Positions 34,276-47,400 of a DNA stretch of 64,000 bases are shown here, piece by piece. The notes below the pieces were generated by a model, which saw only the letters and a list, made by a program, of their open reading frames with translations, did not search any database and was not told where the DNA came from. Location: assembly GCA_035236585.1 (NCBI GenBank), contig CP141133.1:46393729-46457728 (forward strand), read 5' to 3'. Each line of letters starts with the position of its first letter. The first letter of the stretch is position 1. Position numbers and translations under genes: made by a program. This DNA comes from Warburgia ugandensis (taxonomy: Eukaryota > Streptophyta > Magnoliopsida > Canellales > Canellaceae).

Positions 34276-37200
34276 GTAGTTATGGATTGTCATAAGAAGA
34301 AACTCACATTTAGTATACTAGGGGAGAAAGTATTAATACTGTATGGGAAACACAATGACTTAGACAAATCCATCATCTCAGCTATGAAGGCAGTCAAACA
34401 TATGTACAAGGGGTGTCAGGCATTTTTAACAACAGTGGTTTCTTAGATGTTGAACAGCCTAGGATAATAGAAATTGAAGTGGTCAGGGAATTCCAAGATG
34501 TTTTTTTGAAGAACTACCAGGGTTACCCCCACACCGAGAAATTGAGTTTACCATTGAAGTAATTCCTAGTACAACTCCAATTTCTAAAGCACCTTATAGG
34601 ATGGCCCCAGCAGAGTTGAAAGAGTTAAAAGGACAATTGCAAGAATTGTTAGAAAAAGGGTTTGTTAGACAAGGAGTTCACCATGGGGAGCACCAGTAAT
34701 ATTTGTGAAGAAGAAGGATAGGTCAATGAGATTATGCATTGATTATAGAATGTTGAACAGTGTCACAGTGAAAAATAGGTATCCCTTACCTAGCATTGAT
34801 GATCTCTTTGATCAACTCCAATCTGCTAAGGTCTTTTCTAAAATTGACCTTAGATTAGGACATCATCAATTGCGTATTAAGGATGAAGACATACCCATGT
34901 CAGCATTCAGAACTCGATATGGGCATTACAAGTTTCTAGTCATACCTTTTGGGCTGACCAATGCACCAGCAGTGTTTATGGATTTGATGAATAGAATCTT
35001 CAAAGAATTTTTGGATAAATTTGTGATTGTATTTATTGACGATATAGTGATTTACTCTACCAGTATCAAAGAACATCAAGAACACTTACGAATTGTACTA
35101 AATACCCTCAGAACACATAAACTGTTTGGTAAATTTAGTAAGTGTGAATTCTGGTTAGAGAAGGTCAAATTTTTCGGTCATGTAATTTCCAAGAATGGAG
35201 TAGAAGTAGACCCCACCAAGATTGAAGCAGTAATGAATTGGGAGAAACCTAAAACAGTAACAGAAATACGTAGTTTTCTTGGACTAGCAGGATACTACCG
35301 TAGATTCATTCAAGGGTTCTCTCGTCTAGCTCTTCCTATGACTTCCTTGACAAGAAAGGGGGTACAATTCACTTGGTCAGAAGATTGTGAAAATGGTTTT
35401 CAAGACCTAAAGAAGAGGTTAACTACAACACCAGTATTGACTTTGCTAGCTGGGAGTGGGGGATATGAAATATACTGTGATGCTTCAAGCAAAGGGTTAG
35501 GAAGTGTGTTGATGCAAAATGGGAAGGTCATTGCTTATGAATCTAGACAATTGAAGAAACATGAAATAAATTACCCAGTACATGACCTAGAATTGGCAGC
35601 TGTAGTTTTTGCATTGAAAATTTGGAGACATTATTTGTATGGAGAAAAATTCAATGTATTTACAGATCATAAGAGTCTCAAATACATCTTCACTCAGGCT
35701 GATTTGAATATGAGACAAAGAAGATGGATAGAGTATATCAAAGACTACAATTTTGCCATCCAATACCATCTTGGAAAGGCAAATGTAGTAGCTGATGCAT
35801 TAAGTAGACAACCAAGAGCTCTACTCACAAACATCACAATTAAATCAGCTTTTGTAGAAAGAGTCCTTAAAGCCCAAGAAGAAGATACAACAACTCAGGA
35901 ATTGTGTGAAAAGAAAGGATTTGTTAAGGGTATAGATGGGGGCATACGTTTTCAGGAGAGATTGGTGGTTCCTTCAAATAAATGTATGAGAAAGGAATTG
36001 ATACAAGAAGCCCATCAGTCAAAGTTTTCTATACACCCTGGAGGTACAAAGATGTACTAAGATTTAAAAAGAAACTTTTGGTGGGAAGGCATGAAGAGAG
36101 AAATAGGAGAATTTGTGGCTAAATGTCTAAATTGTCAACAAGTAAAGGCTAAACACCAAAGACCAGCTGGAATGTTACAAACATTGGAACTTCCAGAATG
36201 GAAATTGGACAATATCACTATGGATTTTGTAGTGGGATTGCCAAGGACTCGGGTAGGCCATGACATGATTTGGGTAGTTGTGGATAGGCTAACAAAGTCA
36301 GCACATTTCCTTCCAATTAAACAAAACCAATTAGTTGACAGTCTGGCTAAGTTATACATCAAAGAAATAGTAAGACTTCATGGGATTCCACTATCCATTA
36401 TCTAGGATAGGGATGGAAGATTTACTTTGAGATGTTGGAAGAGTGTACAACAAGCTTTGGGAACCTCACTTAAACTCAGTACAACATTTCACCCTCAAAT
36501 AGATGGTCAATCAGAAAGGACTATTCAAATAATAGAAGATATGTTGAGAGCATGTGCATTAGATTGGAAAGGGAGTTGGGATGAACATCTTCCTTTAGTA
36601 GAATTTGCATATAACAATAGTTTTTAGGCAAGTATTGGTATGGCACCATATGAAGCATTGTATGGACGGATATGTCGATCACCAACATGTTGGAGTGAAG
36701 TTGGAGAAAGAAAATTGATAAAGTCAGAACTAGTGGAACAATTTTAGACAAGGTCAAATTGATACAGAAAAGGTTGTTAACAGCACACAGTCGACAAAAG
36801 AGTTACACAGATAAAAGACGTAGAAACCTGGAATTTGATGTGGGGGAGCAAGTATTTCTAAAGGTATCACCTGTCAAAGGAGTAATGAGGTTTGGAAACA
36901 AAGGAAAACTTAGTCCTAGATTCATTGGTCCATTTGAAATCTTAGAAAGAGTTGGTCCAGTGGCCTACAAATTAGCCTTACTACCCCAACTCTCAGAAAT
37001 ACATAGTGTCTTTCATGTGTCTATGCTAAGGAAATACCTCCAAGACGACACTCATGTACTTCAAAGGGTGCCAGAAGAGCTAAAGCCTGACCTAACCTTC
37101 GAAGAGAAGGCAATACGAATTCTGGACTGCAAGGAACAGAAGTTAAGAACCAAAAGCATTCCATTAGTCAAAGTCTTGTGGCAACATCACTCTATTGAGG

Positions 37201-37308
37201 AAGCCACGTGGGAAACAGAAGTAGAAATGAGGAAGACACACCCTAGTTTGTTTGAGTAAGTATTGTATTACAAATTTCGAGGAAGAAATTATTGTAAGGG
37301 GGGAAGAT
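34276..37308 (+). mobile_element. Tekay-like chromovirus: pol region
   Basis: Largest coding remnant in the window: a Ty3/gypsy polyprotein of the Tekay/Del chromovirus lineage. Recognisable parts in order are the end of the protease-RT linker (about 34,280-34,560), reverse transcriptase (about 34,560-35,330, with [28 protein letters not shown] and the FIDDIV active site near 35,035), RNase H (about 35,450-35,810, beginning near YCDASSKG and including [10 protein letters not shown]), integrase zinc-binding and core parts (about 35,980-36,650, with FHPQIDGQSERTIQ) and a C-terminal chromodomain (about 37,090-37,259, ending WETEVEMRKTHPSLFE), the module that steers integration to heterochromatin. 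Gag and the 5' LTR are missing; the left side ends at a minus-strand LTR. There are about four breaks, few compared with the Athila copies, so it is relatively young. Confidence 0.92.
37296..37308 (+). promoter_or_regulatory. Polypurine tract
   Basis: AAGGGGGGAAGAT directly before the LTR start TGTAATAACCCC. It primes plus-strand DNA synthesis in LTR retroelements and confirms the orientation and the left LTR boundary. Confidence 0.85.
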
Positions 37309-40300
37309 TGTAATAACCCCAATTTTTGTAATTGATTGAGAAAATCAATAAAGTTTGAGTTTCAGATATTTCGGGCTGAAATATTAGGGTTATTTAGAAT
37401 ATACTTTTTATAAAAGTATAATTAAATAATAAGACATGTAAAATTGAAATTAAACTTAGCAAACCCTTCAAAATGACTATAAGCATGACAAATTCTGAAT
37501 TCGGATGAAAAATCCTTAAGTTTCTTCATTTCTTGGACAAAAGGGTAAAATAGTAATTTTACCCAAAAATCAAAATATGAGACATCAAAATTTAGAATGT
37601 ACTAAGAAATACAAATCCAACGCCACCAAGTACACTCAAATCCGAGATCATGGGAATAAAACCCAAAATTTTATACATAAATGGCAAAACGGTCTTTTTA
37701 CACCATGTGGGGCCCACAAGGGACCTAAAAATGAATCTTATGAGCAGCCCACGTGAAGTCATGGGTCAACAAATACCAGCTAGTCTTGGGGAAGAAAAAT
37801 GGAGCATGGGAGACTTTCATGCCATTTAATAATAAAAAATTAAATATTATAATCATGAAAAAAAGACCAAAATGCCTATAAATACAACCCCAAAAACCCT
37901 CCAAAAATGCTAATAAAATTCCTACGAAATTTTCTTCACTCTCCCTAAAAAATTAGACCTAGATTCCTCCCCAAAAACCCAAAATTTCCAAGAGATATCT
38001 CTCTTCTCAATTTCTTTTTCTTTTTAGATTGGAACAAGAGACCTAAAATCAATTAGGCACTCTGTTCCAGTCTAATTTCATGAATTTCACCATCCAAAAC
38101 TTCCCACCATATCTATTCTACAAAACCCTCAAAGCAATTTCAAGATCCAATGGTTCAAACAACAGGAATTTGCAAGAAAGGTGGATCTTAGGCCATATCT
38201 TCATCAACAAGGTATTCTTTTTAAATTGGGCATATAACCAAGGTTTTTTCTCCAATCAGGTAGGTGAGAATACTTTCTATACATGTTTAATACTGGTTTA
38301 TGTAATTTTTAGTTTACTGTAATTTATTTTGATGATAAAAAAGGTAAAAATAAAGTAATAATAGAACCCTTAATTCAAGATTACAGAATGCTCAGATGAA
38401 AATTGTGACTACACCAATAGATCCAGAAGGGTCCAAAACCCCTAGGGTAGAATTTTCATAATGATCTGAGAAGGTTTGGTCCCTTAATTAAGAAGGGATT
38501 GATTGGACGATCCAAACAGACTGTTTGATCTCCCGATTGGACGGACGACATCCCGCGTGCGTCCATGGACGCCTCGTGCTAGTGCTTCCGAAGTTCATTA
38601 TAGCGAACGCGCCTGACAAACCAAACGTGTTCTGCCCGGCTTGGTTTTTCGCCCGAAACATCTGGGCCATTCGTTCCTTGGGCCCAGATCAAATCTATGC
38701 CCTAGAAAAGACTGTGAACTTCTAGATCAAATTTCAGAGTCATCTGAACTCCAAATTGAGATTGGAAATAAGCTATGGAAAGCTTGAAACCTCTATTTTC
38801 TGATGAAATGATAAAATGGACATAATATTCATTAAAACTTTCTGTATTAAAGAAACAAGTTTCCAATTACTTAGATCTTCAAGATTTGAGATAATCAGAT
38901 CTTGAAAATATGTTTTACTAATGATATACTATTGAAATAAAGTGAGATCTATGGTTTATTTGGACATATATGAGATATATTAAGGGATCTACCCATTATG
39001 GTAGAAAACCCTAAAAATACAAAGGGACCCACTTGATCAATGAGATCAAGTGTGATCAGATCCTTGGGATGGATAAAATGAATGTTGATATAATGAAATC
39101 CAAGAAATTATGGATGGATTATGACAAAAATGGATCAATACGATCTTTGAACCTTAATAAAGAAAATCCCCTAAATATAACTAATACCCTTAATTAAAGG
39201 AAAAGATCTAAGATCTAATGGTTAGATCATAAGTAAAGGTTTCTAAAAATATTAATGTAATTAGTTTCATTTTATATAATAGCATTTTAAATATGATTTT
39301 GTTATAAAGCATGCTAGTATAACATTTTGACTTTAGCATGATATGTGATTTCATTGTTATCATAAGGTGCTAGATTTAATTATCTTAGTGGCACTTTAGT
39401 ATGATTTCATGCCATTATAATTTAGGACAATGCTAGAATTTCATAAAAGTTTATACTATAGTATGAGATTATACCTTAAGTCCATGTTAGTTTAAATTCA
39501 GTTATTAAGGTATATTAGTTGGAAATCATGTTAGAGTAATTTTAAGTACCTTGCCTCATTATCATTAAATGTTAAATTATGTAGTTTTATGCTTTGAATT
39601 TATAATTCATTTATGGTTAAATGTTATTAGTAGATCTACTTGTTATGAGATAAAGAGCATAAAACATCAAAAATGTAATCTAATGAGAAAGTAGAGTTTC
39701 ATGACACAAATAAGAATGGATTACTTTGGACTTAATTAGTAAGGGCTATAGTTAGTAGGACAATATAAGGATTATCAAATCCTTGGCCCAAACTAGGAAA
39801 AGAATAATAAACCCCATGAATGACATTATAAATATTCATGGACTTAATTAAAATCCATTATAAAGAGTACTTAGGGTAAACATGCTTATAGGAACCTTAT
39901 GAAAGGTTGAGCTATGGTCATTCTAGTGATTGATGAACATAGTGGTTAAGGGGGTTATCTAATAGAGCCTCGCTCTTCCCCTACCTTCCGTTGACATTTG
40001 TGAGATCTAAATGCCTCCTTACATGAGGATTGAAGTAACCACTTTGTGTTCACCCATTCAGCTAGGAAGCCTTAGCCAATTGGAAATAAGAGGAGCAGTC
40101 TAGATTTAGGCTTGAATAAGTTACCTTCAACCAGCACATTAACTGGTTGAGTAATAATAATAATAGCATAAAAGGTTAGTAAATTACCTAACCCTAATAA
40201 AAATAGTAAGTAAGATAAGGATGATCAAACAAGATCCATTAGATCTTGGATGATCAAGAACAATAAGAATAATAATATTATATTGTACTTAGTATGCATG

Positions 40301-42023
40301 TTAATTAGTATGCTTGTTATGGTTCATTAGATTAGATAATCCAAACCCTTGATCAAAGATGATTCAAGGAAGAAAACCAAGATCATCCTCCTTAGGAATG
40401 ATCCTATAATTGAACTTAGATCAAAGAAGAACAAGATGATAGAAGATCTAGGACCTTGATCTTTATCAACATGTGTAGATTGTCAATCAATGGATCTATG
40501 AAAGATCAAGATCAAGGAGATGGACACACAACGACATAGAGATAGAAACATACTTAGATATGAATGATCTAAAGATCATTCTAAACATTAGATCTAGTGA
40601 TCAATAGGATTGTTCAAAATTTATATATTGACAATATGTATGGATGTACAGATTACATACATCAGTCAGGATCATGGAAGATTGGGGAAAAGAGATCAAT
40701 CCTTAAAGGTAGGAGGATTTGATGAATGCATTTATATGAGATATACATGATTGTACTCATGATCTTATGTTGACAAGAGTAATGTTAATACTTGTATTAA
40801 ATCTCTTGAAAACCTTATGATCCAACCAAACACATATAAGATGGTTAAGGACTAAACTATAAGTGAATAGGGAACTAGAAAATATTTTAGCCCTAAGTAA
40901 ACAGACATATGGTCTGATACATATAAAATCTATTTTACATACAAGCTTGGAGGCTTGTGAGTTTGTTTTAATAGGCATAAGCCTAGGGGGATGCTATTGC
41001 TAGAGTTATGAGGGTTTGGCCACCCGCTCCTTAAAATTTGATGATATGATGATACCTTACCCAATGAGAGGCTAAAAGTCGGGTGGTGGCAATTATGGGA
41101 AGGCCACCACTGTGAAAGTCTTGCCCCCCCATATGGGTAGTGACATAATATTTTCCACCGTGGTATCAGTGGTGAACAGGGCAGTTATCCGAGAGCGCTA
41201 GTACGGATCAAACTGCAGCATAGCAACCTTTCTGATTATTTTGCACTATGATGCATATGAGAATAGGCATAGTGAAATGCCTTATGTTGTAGCATAATGA
41301 AATGCTAGGTTATTGTATATTACCAATATTTTCCAAGAAGGGAAATTCCCAGTATAAGATTAGCTGTAATACTAAATTCTCAAAATGAAGAGAATTGATC
41401 AGCTTAGTTGGGAATGATATTTGACTATTTTTACAAATTTAACTGGTGTACCCATGAAGGGTATGTATGTATATAGATATACGTAACTTACAATGTAAAG
41501 AGTATGTTTAAGGATAATGGGATTATGAAGTATTGGAATTACATTGTCAATGTTATGTTTCTTGAATCCCCTACCAAGCATTGCTTGCTGAGATACTGTA
41601 CTTGTTGCAATATCTTAGATACAGGGAAGGAGAGTTAGGAGCTGAAGATGATAGAAGACTTGAAGAGAATAATGTTCAAGGTATACCTTTGAATGCATGT
41701 ATTTTTCTTTGTTGAGAGTTTTATTGTATGGTGAGCTTGAGTTTTGGATTATGTAATTTGGACAAGTACTCTAATAGATTTGGCTGTACTGTGAACCACT
41801 GGATGGATCTTGGAGTTTAATAAAAGTATATTCCTTCAATGGAATTTTACTTTGTACACAAATTGTACTTATGTTATGTATGAAGTGATGACTTGGGTTT
41901 TCAAAACAAGTTCTAAAGAAAAGAATTTCCACTGCTTTGTTTTGCGAAATTTTTTTACACTCTTAAGGGCCCTACCTTTCAAAATACTTTACAAATTATG
42001 TTACAAAAACCTGGGTTGTCACA
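37309..42023 (+). mobile_element. Long (about 4.7 kb) 3' LTR of the Tekay-like element
   Basis: It starts TGTAATAACC right after the polypurine tract and ends CCTGGGTTGTCACA at 42,023, where Athila-type LTR sequence begins abruptly. A TATA box CTATAAATA lies at 37,876-37,884. A CpG-rich block lies at 38,525-38,640. The inner part (about 39,000-41,500) is related in reverse complement to 2,460-5,230, which shows it belongs to the repeat and is not unique flanking DNA. The plus frame at 38,080-38,322 is not like any known family. Other than decay I see no obvious nested insertion, but a very old one could be hidden. Confidence 0.75.
37876..37884 (+). promoter_or_regulatory. TATA box of the long LTR
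   Basis: CTATAAATA, 567 bp into the LTR, followed by a C/A-rich stretch, in the position expected of the retrotransposon promoter. Confidence 0.55.
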
Positions 42024-44430
42024 CATGCAATGGATGCATTTAAAGGAGCCAAAGGTGGCCAAAGTGGGTCCATGCTTAAGCCATTCAAAGTCCACCACCT
42101 TTGCATGTGTTTCACTTAAGCCACTTAGCCATATTCAAGCCATGAAGAAGATGATAAGCTAAGGAGCCAAGCCATGGATATGAGCCATCAAGCTATGCCA
42201 TGAAGTTAAGCCAATGGAGCTCTCAAAGTTATCCATCAAAGCCACATGAGCTAAGTTAAATGGAAAGACATGATTGGTAGAGAATTTGAAGAATTATCCT
42301 TAGGATTTGTGGGGATAGTTTGAAGAGAACTAAGGAAAATTCATTAGGATAAGGTGGAATGTGAACCAATAGGATGAGACCCTTCTATTTTTCATGTTTT
42401 TTCAACTTCTTTGTCACTTTCCACCTCACCCCTTAGATGCACCATGAATTTCACTTTCCATTCAAGAGTCCTACCTTTCCAAGACTCCTCCACCTTCCTA
42501 AACTCCCATTCAAACCACCCAAGCAACCTCAAAGTCTTAGGAAATCAGTTAACCAATTAAATTTCCCCATCTTACCTCACTTTCCTAAATTTCCTACCCA
42601 TCTATTTCCTTCCACCTCCCCTTCTCTTTCTTACCACATCACCCCCCAACCACTTTCCATAATTTAAGGACTTCAATGATTTTTGAAGGGGGGAGATGCC
42701 TCCTTCTAAAACTAAGGTGTCTCCCTGCTTACTTGCATTTGAAAGGCAGCCAAATATCCCACCTTCCATCTCTTGTAAAACCCTAGTTCCCCACACATTC
42801 TAACCATCCACAATTACTTGTTTTCATCCTCACCACACCTTTCTCTTAGGTCACCATATAAAATATATGAGAGAAGTTATAAAAGAACCACAAAATCCAA
42901 AGTTTGAAGGACTCTCTCACTCATAGGAAAAAGATGCCTCCTTCACTTTGAAGGAGACGTCCTCTTCCTCCATCACTCTCCTTTCACTTTTTCTTTGGAT
43001 TTTCTTCTCTTTTGGGTGTTGTTTTACCTTCCAAGGTGGGGCTACTACTTCCTCAAGGGTTCCATGCCTAGAACTTGGGTGTTTGATTCTTCTTTGAGTG
43101 GTTGGTTAGTCCTCTTTGCTTCTTGTCCTTATTTGATCTTACTTCATTGTTTTAGTTAATGCTCTTCAATTCCATTTTTTTCTTCTTTGCCTATTGATTA
43201 AGATCCAAGGTTGGTTTCTCCTTGAAGTTACAGCCAAGCAAAGTCAACTTGAATCTAATCTTTGTCCTTGTTTTTCATTGCCTTTTAAATCTCTTTTAGT
43301 TTCCTTGATCTCTAGCTTCTTCTTCTTAAGCTCTCTTAGAGTGTTGCCTTTATATTCCATTCAATTTTTCCTTGAATCTCAAGCTTGTTGGAGGAGGGAT
43401 CATTACCAACATCTAGTTTTGGGTTTACTTTGGGTGAAAGCATGGTGCATGCTCTCCAAAATTGTAACACACCATCTCTGTAATTATTTTTAAGGAAAAT
43501 ACAATTTGATATTTAATGGATTCTCTTTGGTTGATGGATGATAATGATTGGTTTACATGATTATCTCATTGATTAGTAGAAAAATTAAAAGTATTACTCT
43601 AGCCATTCCAACTAATCCAACTAACAAGGAACTAAAACCATACATCCAATCCAATGGTGGAACACATGGTTTTGAGACCTTTAGGGCTAAAGTTGATTAT
43701 TCTTGTTAATGTGCTGCCCAATTGTAGATCAATAGTTTAATTACTCATATCAACAAGCATAGACGATCCTTCCCAAAATCATGTTGAAATCATGCATTCA
43801 ACCCATAGTTGGTACACATGGTTTTGAGTAATTTGGAGATTAATTGAATTCCAAGTTAGTGCATTCATTCATGTTAGGAAAAGTTGTTATTAAGTGTTTG
43901 ATTGTTGATCTTGATTAGGTTGTTAGTACATTGTTTATTAGTTGTTAGTTGTTAAAGTTTCATTCTAATAATTTCCATTGCATTCTTTAGGCTTTCCATG
44001 ATTAGGAAAGTAGTTGATTAGTATATGTTTCCTTAGGTTAATTGTTAAATTTCATGCTTAGGAAATTTGATTTAGGAAAATTGTTAAAATTGCATTTTTA
44101 GAAAGCTTTCAAATTTTGAAAGTTCTTAATTTAGGAAAGTCATAAATTTAGAAAGTTTCATTTACGAAATTTTTATGTTTAGAAAGTGTGTGTTTGAGGA
44201 AATCATTGAATTGGCATATTTTAAGTTTTAACATAATTTCCATTTTCATGTGTTAATTTCTATCTTTAGTTTAGGAAAAGATCTCTTAAATTTAGCTAGG
44301 TTAGAAATTTTAAGTAGGGACTATTAATGTCACAACCATTTGATTCCTCATAGGATCAACCTCCTTGCTTGAGTTACTGCAACTAATTCATGCATTTGTG
44401 AGTTTAACTGAAAAATAACATCAAATGCTT
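42024..44430 (+). mobile_element. Athila-type LTR copy B (plus strand, 5' truncated)
   Basis: It matches copy A from 28,716 on (AAGCCA-rich U3, 'caccacctttgcatg', pyrimidine-rich middle, hairpin CTCCTTCA / TGAAGGAG at 42,938-42,956), then continues about 1 kb further to an LTR end with the 'gattcctcataggatcaacc' block (44,342) and 'gagtttaactgaaaaataaca' near 44,420. TATA candidates are at 42,857-42,865 and 42,878-42,885. The first ~350 bp are missing; the long Tekay-like LTR abuts there, so that element probably inserted into or replaced this part. No primer site follows. Right boundary good to about 10 bp. Confidence 0.65.
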
Positions 44431-47400
44431 ATCAAACATTCCAATCCTCCTAGACTTAAGTTATTTTTTAAGCTAAAACCTACTAAATGTCGAGTTATGT
44501 GTATAATATTTCTATATAGATTAAATACCCACAAACATAGACTTTCCTAGTGCTTGAGAAAAATATAAAAGGAAAGAAACAAAGAATAGAAAAACCTAAG
44601 ACTCCTAACCACTTCGTAGGTGCTATCTTCTTCATTTAACATATAGAGAAAGCCTTCAAACCACTAGGTTATCCTTACTAGATGAGTTATAGTCTTGTAA
44701 GGGTTTCCAGAAATGATAGTCATAAATATTTCAAAAATATTTATGAAAGTCCTTTATTGCGATTAGATAATTTTCTTCTATTTGGAATTCATTAAATTTA
44801 ATCATACTCTTCTACTAAAGATAGTCCATTAACAATTAAACCTAACAATGTGAGTGTGCAAATATAGCCAATATATACATAATTATTAGTTTTCAAGTAA
44901 ATCATAACCTAGATTACCCATCCAAAAGTATCTTTTTGACTTTAAATCTCACAGGATATTTGTATCACTTAAAATGAAGTCATCCAGATATGGGTAAATC
45001 TCTCTTCAATATGTGAGTGGAATAATGTTCATCAAGGTCAAATTCTCACATATTTCATATAAAAAATGCTACTTTATAAAGAATCTAATATTAGTCTCAT
45101 GAAATATAATAACTATTAGGAATGTTACACTCTACTATATTCCCTACTCAGTAATAACCATATTTAAGTCATACTTCTCCTAAGATCAAGTTAGGAATTT
45201 ATTAGGATGAGGCGTGGGCTTAGGACAAGGTTATTGAAAGAGTGAGTATAAGGATAAACAAATATTGTTTTGAAAAATATGTAAAAGTTTTCTACTAGTA
45301 TATTCACAACTTTCATTTTCTCATAAGAGTTAACATTTCCTTGTTCACTCTCTACCTTTTTCATTTTTCCTCTTGGACTTTTGGTATAGCCTTTCTATGA
45401 ATTTCTCTCTTTTCAGCCTTTTTTATTTTCATTTCATCTTATTTTGCTCATTTTTTTTCTTAAGATATTTCTTCAAGCATTGTTATATATTCCCAAAAAA
45501 AAACCGACTAATGAATATATTATAGGGGTTAATAAGGGCACAGGTCAATGGGTTCACAAAGAAAAAACTCATTAAAAAGGTTCAAGGGGTTAATTATCAA
45601 GAAAAATAATAACTTAGGGAAGGCAAAAGGCTTTAGGTTAACCAAGGATGGACTCTATCATTTCCTTGATTTTAGAAGGCTTGAATTGACCATAAATTTA
45701 ATAGATGTATGGTATTGTCCTTCAGTTGTTTTCTCAATGTTGAACAATATACAGAATAATGAGACCAACTAGGAATTTACATTCATTGAAGAATACTTGG
45801 AAATTACATATAACCCTAAAAAAAGAAGAGTGTCTCTAAAGTTCACATGGTTAATCTTCACTTATCTTCTTAAGGACCTCTAAGTTATACTTACTCTGCA
45901 ACTTAAAACTATATATATATATATATATATATGGCTATTGTGTAATAATTATTTTGAATTTAATATTAATGAAAAACTTTAGAAAAGGATAAAAAGTAAC
46001 TAATATACATATCTATTAAGAAGTTAAAGTTCAAAGGTAAATTGAATATTTAAAAATTTTGGGTTCTCATCCTTATAAAGGAACTTATCCTAAAATTTTC
46101 CAAAAATTTTGAATTTTTATTCAAAATAAATTCAAAGGAAAGAACTAAAAAATAATTAAGAAAAACTTTAGACACATCAAAATTTGAACACCCTACCCCT
46201 ATATTTAAATTAAACATTGTTCCCAATGTTTTACAATAAAAGCATGGACAAATGAAATATCTAAGTAGAGAGAATAGATAGAATGATAGTACTTGCATGC
46301 TAGCAATGGTGCATGAATATGTTAACATAGTCACAAAATATTTGTAATGATAATGCAAATGCAGGCTACTACAACTCTATTATTTCTACACTATGATACA
46401 TGTGACCAGCTGTGGTATCAGTTATGATAAACATGTTCTTCTAGTGGGAGTTCCTCCTCTTCATCAAGGTTTCTCACTTCTAAGTTTGGTTTCAACCATT
46501 GGCCATTGACCTTAGAAAGTTCACCTTCTTTCTAAATCTCGATGGTCCCATGAGGACAGATAGACTTTTACTATGTATGGGTGAGTCCATTGAGTTTGCA
46601 ACTTTCTTAGAAAGAGATGCCACTAAGAATCATAAAGCATGATCTTTTGACCTGGTTCAAATGTTTTGCACAATATGGCTTTTTCATGAACCATCTTCAT
46701 ACAATCCTTATACCTTTTTGGTATTGTTGTACACATCTCCCCTAAGTTCTTCCATTTCTTTGAGGTGGATTTTCCTATGCATCCCTACTTTGCTATGGTC
46801 AAAGTTGAACTATTTGGTTGCCCAATAGGCATTTTATTCTAGCTCAATAAGTAAATCACAAGCCATTCCAAAAACTAGTTGGTATGGGGACATACCAATA
46901 GGGGTTTTGTAGTAGTTCCATAAACCCATAATGCCTCACTTACTCTTAAAGACCAACTCTTAGGCTAGAGTTCATTGTTTTTTCTAGGGATGTGTTTGAT
47001 TTTCCTGTTAGAGACCTAAACTTGTTCACTAGTATGTGGATAGTAGGGCATTGCAATATGATGGGTGGCTCCATATTTCTTCATTAAAGCCTCAAACACA
47101 TGGTTGTAAAAATACTTTCTTCCATAATTGATAATATTGCATCATGTGCTAAAGCATGAAAAGATATTATCTTTGAAATATTGGGCCTGACCTTATGGTT
47201 GTTGATCTTACATGCTATTTCCTCTACCCACTTGGACACATAGTCCACTCCCACTAAGATGTATACATTTCCAAAATAATTAGGGAATGGGCTCATGAAA
47301 TCAATGCCCCAAATATGAAAAAATTTTATGATCAAATTGGGATTTATCGGCATCATATCCCTATGGCCAACATTCCCTGACCTCTAGTAGTGATCACACA

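Noticed and set aside
38080-38322. 80-residue plus-strand ORF in the long LTR as a captured host exon
   Set aside because: No family resemblance, AT-rich codons, and not recognisable in the related LTR fragment at 2.5-5.2 kb.
45548-45772. 74-residue plus-strand ORF vaguely like a copia gag-pre-integrase segment
   Set aside because: It sits antisense in the 3' non-coding part of element D and matches the equivalent non-coding stretch of element E (52.3-52.5 kb), where the frame is not kept.
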